Shown in pieces: positions 1 through 11,791 of a stretch of 64,000 nucleotides of DNA; position 1 is the first letter of the stretch; each line of letters starts with the position of its first letter. A program made the position numbers and the translations under genes. The stretch is from Ziziphus jujuba (Eukaryota; Streptophyta; Magnoliopsida; Rosales; Rhamnaceae), in the NCBI RefSeq assembly GCF_031755915.1, contig NC_083388.1, forward strand, positions 8,803,001-8,867,000, in the 5' to 3' direction. Below the pieces are notes generated by a model. That model had not been told where the DNA came from, did no database searches, and was given only the letters and a program-made list of their open reading frames with translations.

Positions 1-244
1 AACCAGAGGAATATGTGTTGAAACTTAAAGGAATTCTGTAGAAAGCATGACCCATTTGTTGCTTGGAAGTGTTAGTGAGCTGCAATAAACCATTGGGGTG
101 GATTTTTGCGATTCCATCAAGATGCAGATTGGCTCCTTGGAAACCATTGTAAATAAATTGGTTTCCATCTTGAGCCAAGGAGAAGTGGATGAACAACAAA
201 CATAGAATTATCAGAAAGTGAAATTCTTTTAGACTTGTAGCCAT
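1..244 (-). CDS. L1: L-type lectin receptor kinase, 5' part only (runs off the left edge)
   Basis: The reading frame starts at ATG 244-242 and stays open for 81 codons to the window edge. It encodes a hydrophobic signal peptide of about 25 residues ending FSLAQ. The start of the legume-lectin domain follows, with FIYNGF and the conserved block LHLDGIAKIHPNGLLQLTN. This matches the N-terminus of every other LecRK in the window, so this is the left-most visible member of the same minus-strand tandem array. The start was chosen because it places the signal peptide exactly as in the sister genes. The rest of the lectin domain, the membrane helix and the kinase lie outside the window, so intactness cannot be judged. 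The codon after SFNT reads tyrosine where sisters have serine, a minor difference. Confidence 0.85.
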   Translation of the reverse strand, partial: MATSLKEFHFLIILCLLFIHFSLAQDGNQFIYNGFQGANLHLDGIAKIHPNGLLQLTNTSKQQMGHAFYRIPLSFNTYSSG

Positions 245-2585
245 GTGCAACTTCAGCAACAAAGAGAAAAAATTGATAAGCATAATGTCATACTACTTCT
301 TTGGCCATGAACTTCATCTTAAAAATGGAGGTATTCAATCTTGGGAAACCAACTAATTACACTGAGATAGAGGGTCAACATGTGTTTTTGACTTGACAAA
401 TGATTTGCCCGCATTTCAATTAATTGTCTAAATATGATTCTAAATTTCCACCAAACATAGTAGTTGGGGAGAAAAATGAAACTATTAGTTACAATGGGGG
501 ACAAAGGTGTAGGTCTTGTTAGCAAAATTTCTAGCGGTCTTATACATTTTATTGGTCAACACATTCTGATAATGTATCAGCCAGATATGAAACCAGTTCA
601 ATGGTGTCTAAATATTCTACAGGGCCTATTCTGCAAATAGTGTTAAGCAACCAAGTTCTTAGTTTCTTCTTATTGGAGTTATTATGCCAATTCTTTTGGT
701 TGAATTCAAGAACTTGCATGGAAGGTTGTTATATGTTTATCTTTTTTTTTCTTTTTTTTTTTTTTTTTTTTTGGGCTGATCCCTGAAATAGTATACGTAT
801 ATAACTTGATAATAATAATAAAAAAATGAAATATATTTTCATATGGACAACATTTGTTTTTGTATGAAACTATTGGGAAGTTTATCAAATAAAATGAAAG
901 AAATCAAAAGACAAATATGAAAAAGTTAGTCAACCATTTGTGCAATGGCCGTACTTAAAATAGTTCCTTCATTCTGTGATTCAAACGGTACCTGATGAAA
1001 ATCTTTCCCTCAAAACTATTTCACTTTGGAATTTTATTTGAAAAAAAATATACACTGCTCCATCTTCATTTCTATTTCAACCTGATATGGTAAATGGATA
1101 AAAGAAAAGAATCTTTTGGGTGCTACAGCAATGCAAAAAAGTCAACTTTTGGTTTAAAATCCTGGTGACTGAATTTTCAAAGATAACCCTGGAAATTCGG
1201 GAGCCAAATGCAGAATTTTCAACATTGTCACTTTCTTTCAGCAAAAATAAAACATTGTTTTCGTTGTTTTCCTGCTTTACAGGGCCCACAATGTTTTAGA
1301 GATTTTCAAATGAAGATGAGACTACGAGAGCCGATGACTATTTTTACTTTTGTTTTCTAAATTCATTATTTATACATTTTATATGTGAGTTAATGGTAAT
1401 ATGGGATATCACAAACATGCATATCCATTAAACTTTTTTTTTTCTTTTCCTTTTTGTTTTGCTAATTAAACGTTATTTTGAATATATTATATAATGATTC
1501 GATACACAGTATCACATACATTTGACGTTAAAATTTGTTATTATTATTTTTTTTTTTACAAGTAATCAATTGAAAGTAAATAAAAAATTGAAAAATTAAA
1601 TTAACAAAAGAAATTTTAAAAAAATTAAATAATCTTTTAGTTATTAAATATATTGGATACGAATAAAAACTATTGCATTAACAAAAAATTGTGTAGACAA
1701 CTTCAACTAGAAAAATTTGCAATTTAAGACCTTAATAGATAAGGAATTTTTAGCAATATAATATTTGTAGCTATAACGTCAACCAAGCTAAAAGTATGAC
1801 TTTGACCCAACAAAAAAAAAAAAAAAAAAACAAAAAGCTAAAAATTTAATTACGATAATGTGGTAAATTTAATATAAGAAGATAGATTTTATATTAATGT
1901 CAAACAATGATACAAAGTTGAAGTCTTTGTTAAAATAGGTAAAAGTTAAAAAGTCTTGTTTTATTTAAAAATATAGACATAAAGGTTAAAACGATAATTA
2001 ATAATTGAACTAACATTCACTCAAAATAAAATATATTAATTAACCTAACATTTTTTACATATTAAAAAAATTTATGTAACCGCTGGTAGAGAATATGATG
2101 ACGATTGGACTGAAGTAATTAATTTGCCACATTCAAAAAGATAAAAATAAAGTTAAAAAAAAGAAGAAGTTAATTTAGGGGGGCAAAATTCTAATTTAAA
2201 AGGTACAATTAAAAATTTGTTCAAAAAGTTCTAAAAAAAATAATAATAATAAATAAGGGAGGCCTAACAATGAATTTGATAAACTAAAAAGAAACGCTAA
2301 TGTCATGGCATTTTCTTTAATACATCTTTAAGGAGCCTTAAAACAAAGTCCCTATAGGATAGTCTATTGTAAAAGCTATTGTTTTTAGGGTAATAATCCG
2401 AATTTAAATATCCATATCATTAATATTAGAAAACCAAAAAAAAAAAAAAAAAAGAAAAAAAAGCTTGAAAAGATTCAAAAATAAATTCTAAATTTATTCC
2501 CCTCTTAAGTGACAAGTTTATAATATATAGAGAAATGTGATAGGCATGGATAGGCACTAAAACATACACGAAAGTATGCATGAAT

Positions 2586-2655
<70 letters not shown>
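2586..2655. repeat. Compound (CA)n(TA)n microsatellite
   Basis: Uninterrupted CA dinucleotides run from about 2586 to 2630 and are followed directly by TA dinucleotides to about 2655. Open frames on both strands here are repeat artefacts. Confidence 0.95.
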
Positions 2656-2883
2656 TAATGTAGGTTTACGGCAGCAAATAAATAGAAAAAATTTGGCGAA
2701 AATGAAGAAGAATAGAAGAAAAGCGGGAGAAAATAGAGAAGGGGCTAGGATAAGACGATTAGGAAAGATAATCAAGACAAATATTTTAGAGGGAAGAACA
2801 GGAAAACCCAAGAAACAGAATGACTTTTGTCAATAATTCATAATCTCAGTAATCAATCTGATAGGGTTCCATTATACCCTGTG

Positions 2884-2885
<2 letters not shown>

Positions 2886-2918
<33 letters not shown>
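2886..2918. repeat. (AAT)n microsatellite in the 3' flank of L2
   Basis: About eleven AAT units. The homologous flank of L5b at 19,440 also carries an AAT tract, and there it coincides with a junction between two unrelated flanking sequences. Confidence 0.9.
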
Positions 2919-2919
<1 letters not shown>

Positions 2920-3119
2920 CTAATTAAAATTTGGAAATGAATCAAAACCATAATAAAATCTGATAATATTAAAATCCTAATAAATCATACAAGTATTGTA
3001 TTCTTATCCTCTAAACAATTGATAAAGCTCCTTGAGTTTTAACTGGTAATTAAAGTGACCCTTATCAGCCAAAAAGATCTGGATCATTTCACATTCATAT
3101 GGCAAATATAACTTCTAAT

Positions 3120-5144
3120 TCAGCGCCCTTTTTGGAGTATTGATTCATTGCTTAGCATGGAATAAGCAGAAATCTGTCCATATGATTGGGAAAATGACGT
3201 TCCTACCTCAGATAATCCATTACTTGGAGTAAATATACTTGTACATGCACTTTTGTCGTCAAGAAATTCTGGCAAACTAGAATTTCCATCCAAATACTGC
3301 AGCACTTGCCTCATGCTGGGCCTCATTGCAGGCAAAGGGTGTGAACAAAGCAGCCCAAGTTTCAAAGCCAACTCCATCTCTTCTACCAAGTATTTACCTT
3401 CCAATTTGGGATCACTAGCACCAATAATTGTTCCTCTTCTCCAGCACCCAGTGACCCAATCCAACAAACTTACTTTGTCAGGCAAGGCTTGTAGGTGTCT
3501 CGGCCTCCTTCCACAAGCCACCTCAAGAACAAAGACCCCAAAAGCAAACACATCGGTGTTAGTAGTTGCCCTTCCAGTCCTAATAAGCTCAGGAGCAAGA
3601 TAACCAACTGTCCCAACCATATGAGTGGTTTGAGGATTTGTACCATGGTCATATAATCTAGCAAGCCCAAAATCACCAAGCCTTCCATTTAAATCAGCAT
3701 CTAGCAGAACATTGCTAGACTTCACATCTCTATGCAAAACAACCTGTTCCCACTCTTCATGGAGGTAAAGGAGAGCAGATGCGACACCTTTGACAGCTCT
3801 AAATCTGTGGAGCCAACTGAGGTTTGGTTTTTCATTGCTGAGCAAGAACTTGTCAAGGCTTCCATTGGGCATGTAATCATAGACCAAGAGAAGTTCTCCC
3901 TTTCATTTACAATATCCGAGGAGCTGCACCAAGTTTCTGTGCCTAAGCCTTCTCATGATGGCTATTTCAGCCACAAATTCTCTCATCCCTTGTTTTGAAT
4001 CGTGGGACACTCTTTTCACTGCTATTTGCACGTTCGAAGTAGGAAGTGTGCCTCTATAAACCTTTCCAAATCCTCCTGATCCAAGAAGCTCCTTTTCTCT
4101 GAATCCTTTTATTGCTATGTAGAGATTCTTATAGGAGAACCTTTGATGACCATATTCTGTTTCCCACTCTTCATGTATTTCTTCATATTTTTTCTTCCTT
4201 ATAAAGTAAACACCTACAATAACCATGATCAGAACATCAAATGCAACTATAGGTAATATTATGATCAATTTACTGGGTTTCTTGCTTGTTTTCCTCTTTG
4301 GAGGTAGTGGTGGAAGCTTTGAAATGTCAATATTCTGTGCTTGTCCACTCTTGTTGAAGCTCCACCCAAGCACATAATGCTCACTTGCTAGTGGCCCTGT
4401 GGCTGAAGAGAAACCAACATACATATTTTCCAAAAGAATTTGGGAAAGATCAATGGTTGTTGACAAGAGAGGCCTGTTTGGTTTGGAAATTCTTATTGGG
4501 GCTATTGTTACATAGAGTGTTTTTCGTGCTGCATCATAGTCGATCCAAATTTGCATTGGATCTCCATTTAAGAGCCTAAAGCTTATATTCTTTCCTTATT
4601 CACTAGAGAAGTAAGTTGCAGGAGCTGACTCAACTGATTTCAAGCTGTTCACATCAATTCCCACATGGTTGTCATCTACATCTTCAAATTCGAGGTTCAT
4701 AACCGTGTCGAGCTCGATTGCCAACACATGGTTTGTAGAAAGGCCAACATTCGAAATGTTAAATAATCCTAGGTACTGACCAGCAACAGCTTGCTTGAAG
4801 CCCATAGATGGCGAGATGGTGAAGGCAAGGCCCTGGCCACTGTAATTCGGGATCTCAGGGACTATGGCAAATTCAAAGTTGGTGGAAAATGAAGGAAATG
4901 GAATCAAAGCAGAAGAGGATGTATTGAAACTTATGGAAATTCTATAGAAAGCATGGCCCTTTTGTAATATTGAAGTGTTGGTAAGCTGTAACAAACCATT
5001 GGGGTGGATTTTTGCAACTCCATCAAGATGCAGGTTGGCTCCATGGAAGCCATTGTAAATGAACTGGTTTTCATCTTGAGCTAAGGAAAAACGCATAGTG
5101 GAAAGAATTGTGAGAAATAAAAGTGCTACAAGACTTGTACCCAT
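3120..5144 (-). pseudogene. L2: LecRK-IV-type receptor kinase with two in-frame stop codons
   Basis: A full-length frame of 675 codons runs from ATG 5144-5142 to TGA 3122-3120 with no frameshift, but it has two internal stops. TAA at 4598-4596 replaces the second glutamate of the SSEEGKN segment at the end of the lectin core. TGA at 3905-3903 replaces an arginine just after LLGYC in the kinase N-lobe. Apart from these stops the architecture is complete: signal peptide, lectin domain, membrane helix, Gly loop (GSGGFGKV), IAVK lysine, HRD, DFG, APE and the SNES tail. Each stop is explained by one substitution relative to the sister genes, so inactivation is probably recent. A stop in a sequenced haplotype or an assembly error cannot be excluded. 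It groups with fragment L5b as type A. Confidence 0.88.
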
Positions 5145-5330
5145 TTGAGAAGATTATGCAAAGAGAGAATGATCTACTTTGGTGTGGTAGGGAGCAGCAG
5201 TAAAAAATAGACAACTTTCTTCCCTTAAGAGGATAAGAAATGGCCCAACAATGTATATAAGCTTATCAAACGCAAATGAAGTACCAAGGATCAAACATAA
5301 GACCTCTCGCTATCGATCTTACTTTCAACA

Positions 5331-5483
5331 GGACTGACTGTGTTTTCCTTGGTTATTGGGTAACCAAGATTATTTTCTTCCCAGGTTATCTTTTGGACTG
5401 ACTATGTTTTCCATGTTCCTGGGGTAACCAAGATTCTATTCTTCCCAGGTTCTTTTTTGAACTGACTATATGTTTTCCCTAGG
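5331..5483. repeat. 64-bp tandem repeat, 2.4 units, upstream of L2
   Basis: Two 64-bp units (5331-5394 and 5395-5458) begin GGACTGACT and contain GTAACCAAGATT and TTCCCAGGTT. A partial third unit starts at 5459. Single copies of the same GGACTGACT block occur upstream of C-type genes, for example near 18,472. This is therefore a local expansion within an L2 promoter-distal element. Confidence 0.85.
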
Positions 5484-6029
5484 ATAAAGTGTCACAGGAG
5501 ATATTTTAATAGCTTTTAACCTTTACAATTGTCCGTAAATGAAATACTTTACATGTGCCTGACATAGATCTATACTCTTACACAAGTTCAACATATATAG
5601 CTTTCTCGGTTAGATAAAACAAAAGAAATTTTCTAACATGCATATTCTCATCATCCAAAGCTTGGTTAGATTGGAAATTTGATTTGAAAATTTTACTAAT
5701 AACCCTGATTTCTAATTGAACAGATAGAGTGGATGAAAGAAATAAACCTCATCAATGAAAAAACCATTGACTGGTGTTGCGACGGAAGTTTCCAAGAAAA
5801 TGACTTTAGATATGTTGTGGCCAAATGCTGAATTTTCAGCCTTGTCAGTTTTAGATATTTAATTTGTTTTTGTTCTATATGGTGCAAGCAAGGGAAAGTT
5901 GCTGTCTTCATGACCTGTGTTCAAAACTTGTTTAATATTCCGTTGGAAGGTACTTGAGACTGGTCCAACCATTTAGGTAAAGATCTCCCTCACTAATCAC
6001 TCACCTACTTTATGAATGGTACTATGTTT

Positions 6030-6300
6030 ATCTGCACCCATTGATGCTCTGCCCCAGTGGATGTCCTTGTTAAGGTTAACAGAGATGAAGCAATTGGTGC
6101 AGGGAAGGGAATGGTTGGGATGGGTGCAGAAGTTGGTTAGAGGTAATAAATGTAAGCTGCTTCCAGCTGTACAATTGGCTGCCCTAGAGAAGGTTTAAAG
6201 TTATGTCCTGAGTTGGAGTTTAATGGATGTGCCTTGGAGAGTCACTAGCCAATTATTCATTGAAAATTTGAAGACTGTCTTGCATGGTTGGAAGAACGGC
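6030..6300 (+). pseudogene. Relic resembling an RNase-H-like retroelement segment
   Basis: Read on the plus strand in shifting frames, this stretch gives PVDVLVKVNRDEA, then a glycine-rich MVGMGAEV block, then GNKCKLLPAVQLAALE. The pattern resembles the RNase-H-like domain of plant LINE-type retroelements (a KVN-D motif, then a G-A-V-R-D/N-K-G-K-L-L-type strand). Stops and frameshifts break it. A paralogous relic is at 20790-21060. The assignment rests on motif resemblance only. Confidence 0.35.
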
Positions 6301-6602
6301 CTGAGGGGCTCAACTGTCTTGTACGTCAAGGAACTGTTGAAATTGGTTTCAGAATGAATAAAATCTGGGCAAAACATATGGTGTTATTGAGCAGATCAAG
6401 AAGTAGCATGAATTATGAATGTTAATTATGCAGTGGTTGAAAAGTATCCATAAATATCCTTCTTCCCTTTAAAATTATGTTAGCATTAATTAAGCCATGA
6501 TATAGAAAGTAAAAGGTGTTAACCACGATAAAGGTTAAATGCTATGGGAGTAAACCAAGGAACATTTTTTCTTTTTTCTTTTTTTTTCTTTTTTTTGGTT
6601 TT

Positions 6603-6808
6603 TATTGGAAAATAAGTTTCATATATATTGTGGTGCCTACTTACTACTAGCTACAACTTTTGGGATAGACATTGATTTAATATGGTACTAGAGCCTCGGT
6701 GACCAACAGGTCTTGTGTTGAGGGGGTGTATTAGAAAATAAGCTTGATATACATTGTTGAGCTCACTTCCTAATAGCTATAGCTTTTAGGATAGACTATG
6801 ATTTAACA
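6603..6808 (+). mobile_element. TRIM-like terminal-repeat mini-retrotransposon relic
   Basis: Two similar repeats of about 80 bp flank a core of only about 45 bp: 6603-6682 and 6727-6808. Each carries TTGGAAAATAAG or its variant and the block ATAGCTATAGCTTTTGGGAT or its variant. Directly after the first repeat is TGGTACTAGAGCC (6683-6695), a near match to the initiator-methionine tRNA primer-binding site TGGTATCAGAGC. Directly before the second is a GGGGG polypurine run (6722-6726). The order LTR, PBS, PPT, LTR without coding capacity is the TRIM signature. No target duplication was recognised. Confidence 0.65.
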
Positions 6809-7235
6809 TATTTAAGGCTATCTTCATATTGTTACAAACAGATTTGACTAGAAATTTGAGCTAGATTATGAATCTGACACATGTACATGAAACTTTCTAG
6901 TTTTATTTTACAGTGTGGAATCAAATAGCATGAAAAAGATGCAAAAATAACTTGAGTTTATTTCTCTAAAGTTTTTTTTTTTTTTTTTTTTTGTGGTTCA
7001 AATTTATTTCTGCAAAGTAACAAGAAAAGTTGGTAGGTTGTAGTGCGATATTATTGGCATGAGTGAACCAATACAAATAGAAATAATACATACATTCGTT
7101 ACGTACCTACGTATAAACATACATATTATTGTGTTCTTCACAATATTCTCCCATCTATTCTTACACAGAGAATTGATAAGTTCCTTGAGTTTCAATGGTT
7201 AATTCACCCTCAGCATAGATTGGGATATTGTGTAT

Positions 7236-9253
7236 TCAGCATAATAAAATTCTAATTCGGCGCCCTTGGTGGAGGAATGTTTCATTGCTTGACAAGGAAT
7301 GAGCAGAACATCTTCCAAATGTAGAGGAAACTGACATTACCAACCCATATGCTTCATTTCTTGCTGTATCAGCTTGAATTTCGGGCAAACTAGCATTGCC
7401 ATCCAAATACTGCATCACTTGCCTCATGCTGGGCCTCATTGCTGGCGTAGAGTGTGAACAATGCAATCCAAGTTTCAAAACTAATTCCATCTCCTCTGCC
7501 AAGTAATCACCTTCCAATTTTGGATCACGGGCATCAAGGATGGCTCCTTTTCTCCAGCAGTCCATGACCCAATCCACCAGAATAAATTCTTCGTCTAGTC
7601 CTCTTTGATCTATAGGCCTCCTTCCACAAGCAACCTCAAGCGTAAATGCTCCAAAAGCAAACACATCAGTGTGAGTAGTTGCTTTTGCAGATTTATTCAG
7701 CTCAGGATCCAGATAACCCACAGTCCCAACTATATGAGTGGTTTGAAGAATGGTACCATGGTCATATAATCTAGCAAGGCCAAAATCTCCAAGCCTTCTG
7801 TTTAGATCAGCATCTAATAGAACATTACTAGCTTTTACATCTCTATGCAAAACAACTTGTTCCCACTCTTCATGGAGATAAAGAAGAGCAGAAGCAACAC
7901 CTTTAATAACTCGAAATCTATGAAACCAACTGAGCTTTGGTTTTTCATTGCTGAACAAGAATTTATCAAGGCTTCCATTTGGCATATAATCATAGACCAA
8001 GAGAAGTTCTCCTTCTTTTCTGCAATACCCAAGGAGCTGCACCAAGTTTCTGTGCCTAAGCCTTCTCATACTAGCTATTTCAGCCACAAATTCTCTCATC
8101 CCTTGTTTCGAATTGTGGGATACTCTCTTCACCGCTATCTGCATGTTCGAAGTAGGAAGTGTTCCTCTATAAACCTTTCCAAAACCTCCTGCTCCAAGAA
8201 GCTCCTTTTCTCCGAATCCTTTTGTTGCCACATAGAGATTTTTATAGGAGAACCTTTGAGGACCATATTCTGCTTCCCACTCTTCGCGTACTTTTTCATA
8301 TTTCTTCCTCCTTATAAGGTAAATAGCTCCAATAACCATGACCATAACAATTGTGATAGCTATAGGCAATATTATCGTTATTTTACTAGGCTTCTTGCTT
8401 GTTTTCCTATGTGGAGGAAGCAGAGGAAGCTTTGAAATGTCTATATTTTGTGCTTGTCCACTTTTGTTGAAGCTCCATCCAAGTATATATTGTGCGCTTG
8501 CAGTTGACTCTATGGCTGCGGAGAAACCAAGATACATTTTTTCCAAAAGAACTTGGGAAAGATCGATATGTGTTGACAGGAGAGGCTGGTTTGGCTTGAA
8601 GCTTCTTGCTGAGGCTAATGTTACATTGAGTGTTTTCTTTGGTGCATCATAGTCGATCCAAAGCTGCATGGGGTCTCCATTGATGAGCTTCAAGCTTATA
8701 TTCTTCCCTTCTTCACTGGAAAGTAAGTTGCAGGAGCTGACTCCAAGGACTTCAAGCCATTCACATCAATTCCCACATGGTTGTCATTTATATCTTCAAA
8801 CTCAACATTCTCAATCGTATCAAGCTCAATTGCCAGCACATGGTTTGTCGGAAGGCCATTGTTTGAGATATTGAATAATCCCAAGTACTGAGTGGCAACA
8901 GCTTGGTTGAACCCCATGGATGGTGAGATTGTGAAGGCAATACCATGAGCTCAAAGATCTGGAAACTCAGGAACTATGGCAAATACAAAGTTTGTTGAAA
9001 ATGAAGGAAATGGAATGGGAGCAGAGGAGGATGTGTTGAAACTTATGGGAATTTTGTAGAAAGCATGACCCATTTTTTGCCTTGTAGTGTTGGTGAGCTG
9101 CAATAAACCATTAGGATGGCTTTTTACAACACCATCAAGATGCAGGTTGGCTCCATGGAAGCCATTGTAAATAACCTGGTTTTCATCTTGAGCGAAGAAC
9201 AAATGGATATTGCAGAGAATTGTTAGAAAGAAAAGTGCCCCAGGGGTTATCAT
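7236..9253 (-). pseudogene. L3: LecRK-IV-type receptor kinase, one nonsense codon and one frameshift
   Basis: ATG 9253-9251 begins a signal peptide like those of the sister genes (ending LFFAQ). The frame is lost at TGA 8953-8951, where the conserved PDxSGHG segment of the lectin domain should be. A one-base deletion in the A-run at about 8719-8723 (sisters have four As, L3 has three) shifts the frame again before EGKNIS. From Met 8693 an open frame of 485 codons carries the last part of the lectin domain, the membrane helix, the Gly loop (GAGGFGKV), the IAVK lysine, HRD, DFG and a diverged DPEL in place of APEL. The usual tail stop is missing, so the C-terminus reads on for a few residues. 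The kinase half is preserved, but without a signal peptide or a whole lectin domain it is unlikely to make a receptor. Confidence 0.85.
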
Positions 9254-9288
9254 TGAGAAAATTAAGCACAGAGGATGATTTAGATTGT

Positions 9289-9291
<3 letters not shown>

Positions 9292-9332
<41 letters not shown>
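9292..9332. repeat. (AC)n(AT)n microsatellite in the L3 promoter or leader
   Basis: A pure AC tract merges into AT about 40 bp upstream of the L3 ATG, where sister genes carry their TATA region. Confidence 0.95.
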
Positions 9333-9334
<2 letters not shown>

Positions 9335-11089
9335 CTTTTCTAATATCATTTCTTGGGGTAGAATTCAAGTAGCTATAGTCCATTTATTCTATGTTTTAGA
9401 TAACCACTTGAAGCTGAACTTTGGGCCACATTAAAATCTATTTCACCCTCTCACATATTCAACAGAAAAAGTTACATATATAGATAAAATGAGTCTTATA
9501 TGTGATTTCTGCAGCCAAAACTTCACTATATCGGATTTTTTATTTGAAATGTTAAATGGGAATTAGTTATAGTATCTTCTACTACGTCCTCTTTTCTATT
9601 TTAACTAGAGGAAGTGGTTAAAATTAAAATAAAAAATAAAAAAATAAAAATGATTTGGATGCTACGGCAATTTGCATAAACATCAACATACATTAATATC
9701 CTGGTAACTGAACTTTTCAAAGGTGATGCTAGACATTTTTAGAGCCAAATGCAGAACTTTCAACATTGCTACTTTTTTTTTTTTTTGTTTTTGTTTTGTT
9801 TTGTATGGCTAATATTCAACATTGTCACTTTCATTGTTTTCCTTTATTTCAGTTATATTTATGTTGTACAAGAACGTTAAATTTTTACAAGTAACATGAA
9901 GCAGGAATTTTTTTTATTTTTTTATTTTTTGTTTACCATTCAATTTTGTGATGCTTAAAGAGGACCATGTGATGACAATGGATCTGGAACCCACTATACA
10001 ATTGCTTTAGTGTTTCCTCTGATGCAACTGCAAGCAATGCAGCCTTGCTACAATACAATATGGCTTGTGGTCCTCTGTTTGATAAATCTATTGACTTAAG
10101 TAAATAGTCTGTTTCATAAATCTATTGACTTAAGTAAATAGTAAATCTAAGTATATTTAAGTGACTAAATCTAAATTGTTTTTTCTTTCTAAGTATAAAA
10201 ATATAAAATCTAGGGAAAAAAAAAAAACTCATGCATGTTCCTTCTCTCTATTTAAATTGTGTTACATTTATTAAGTGATAATCTACAAAGCAAAAGGTGC
10301 TAACCATGATAGGTTACCATATAATGATAAAAATAAAAATAAAAAATGATAGGTTACTATGTGTGATAACTTGATAATGGTAACTAGGTTTCAACCTCCA
10401 TCTATAATTATATAAAAATTTTATGAACAAATTTAACCCATAAACTAAGACAGATTCCGAGCCTGTCTCATCCATGCCAATATTCTAACTTTCAAACTTA
10501 GTTTTGAAACATGGACCTAAGTAGCCTGGAAAAGATTCAGAATGAACAACTTTGTTCTTATTTTAGAAGTTTTAAATATTAATAAAGATATCTTTTAGTC
10601 TCCATGTGAGCTAGTTGTCGCATATGGTCCAGACTTTGACATTAAAGGTCTCAAAACAGCAGTCATGGCTTAGTTTTATGTCTTTTGTTATAATAACTAG
10701 GCCTTCTTTTCCAAAAACTCAAGCACATTCTCCCATTTCATCAAAAAAAAAAAGCATTTTCTTCCTCACTTTTATAGTCACTGTCTTATGAAGGTATCCT
10801 TTGGAGTAGGTTATCTACACCCATTGAAAAAAGTGTGGTCTATTTTATCAATCTATAAGAGTTTTAGTAAACCAGACACTAAAAATCATGAATGTTAGTT
10901 ATTGAATGATGGACGCATATCTGCAAATGTCCTTCTTGATGAGTATTTTAAATTGTGTTACATTTAGTATTTTAAATTAAGCGAATGATGCTGAATCCAT
11001 GACAAAGGCAATTATGTATGATAAGGCTAAAAACATGTTAATTCATTCAGCAAGGAAGTTTTGAGGTGTGATAATATGTGAAAAAGAAA

Positions 11090-11357
11090 GTTACCGTTAT
11101 CATATTTCTTCATCCTTACGTTGTAAACAGCTACACTGACCATTATCATAGCAAGAGTAGCTGCTACAGGTAGTATATAGTTCTTTCTCTTTATGGATTC
11201 AGGCTTTTTTTGTTTTTCTACTATGTAGAGGAAACAGAGTTTGATTTGAAATTTCAAAACTTTGTGCTTTTCTGCTGTTGTTGAAGCTCCATCCAAGCAC
11301 GTAATTGTGACTTGCAAATTAACAGTGTGGCAGCAAATAAACCAACACATGCAGTTT
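11090..11357 (-). pseudogene. Degraded LecRK fragment (end of lectin domain, membrane helix)
   Basis: In two frames on the minus strand one reads YVLGWSFN, AQSFEIS and then a hydrophobic helix (ILPVAATLAMIMVSVAVY) followed by RMKKYD. This is the family's lectin end, stalk, membrane helix and juxtamembrane basic motif, about residues 238-325. No lectin core or kinase remains on either side. A paralogous fragment with the same breakpoints is at 22775-23043, so the fragment was already truncated before the block duplicated. Confidence 0.8.
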
Positions 11358-11791
11358 TCAATTACTGTTTTCTCAGATTATAAAAGCTTGGCTGAGTTTT
11401 GAGAGGTCAGGGGCTATGAAAGCTACAAATTATAAGTTTATTTGCTTTGCGTTTTAGTTGGCCACCAGAACAAAAAAGCTTAAGTTTATTAAATGAGGCT
11501 CTTTCACTATTCCTTAAATTCATCTCTCTTTCTTTTTAGTAGATTTCTGATACTCGAATATCCTCTTACACAAGTTCAACTTAGTAATACAGGAAAGAAT
11601 CTTTCAGCAGCCAAAACTTGTCCAAATGGGAATTTTGATCTGGAAAAAATCTACTACTCATCTTTGTTTCTACTTAATAGATAGAGCAAATGAAATTGTT
11701 GATCTGTTATGGTTTAGTTTGATATATACAGTCTGATTCACTACCTATGAGCTTATACTTTTAAAAATAATTGTAAAACAACATTCTAATA

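Larger units (their letters stand above)
245..3119. other. Intergenic, AT-rich, between L1 and L2
   Basis: No credible gene is seen. The L1-proximal part (about 320-560) resembles the upstream flanks of the C-type genes, for example around 18,690. Positions 1380-2570 are very AT-rich, with poly-A and poly-T runs. A compound CA/TA microsatellite and an AAT microsatellite lie at 2586-2655 and 2886-2918. The short frames here arise from poly-T or CA repeats. Confidence 0.6.
5145..7235. other. Spacer between L2 and L3
   Basis: This spacer contains a 64-bp tandem repeat (5331-5483), an RNase-H-like coding relic (about 6030-6300) and a TRIM-like mini-retroelement (6603-6808). The segment from 5460 to about 6300 and the tail 7050-7230 recur, joined together, at 20177-21230. 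No intact gene is seen. Confidence 0.6.

Noticed and set aside
2426..2836. Three overlapping frames rich in Cys/Val or His/Thr
   Set aside because: They are translations of the CA/TA microsatellite and poly-A runs.
7236..8693. 485-codon frame as a separate cytoplasmic or membrane kinase gene
   Set aside because: It starts inside the lectin domain at an internal methionine created by the frameshift context of L3. It has no promoter or signal peptide. It is treated as the surviving half of pseudogene L3.
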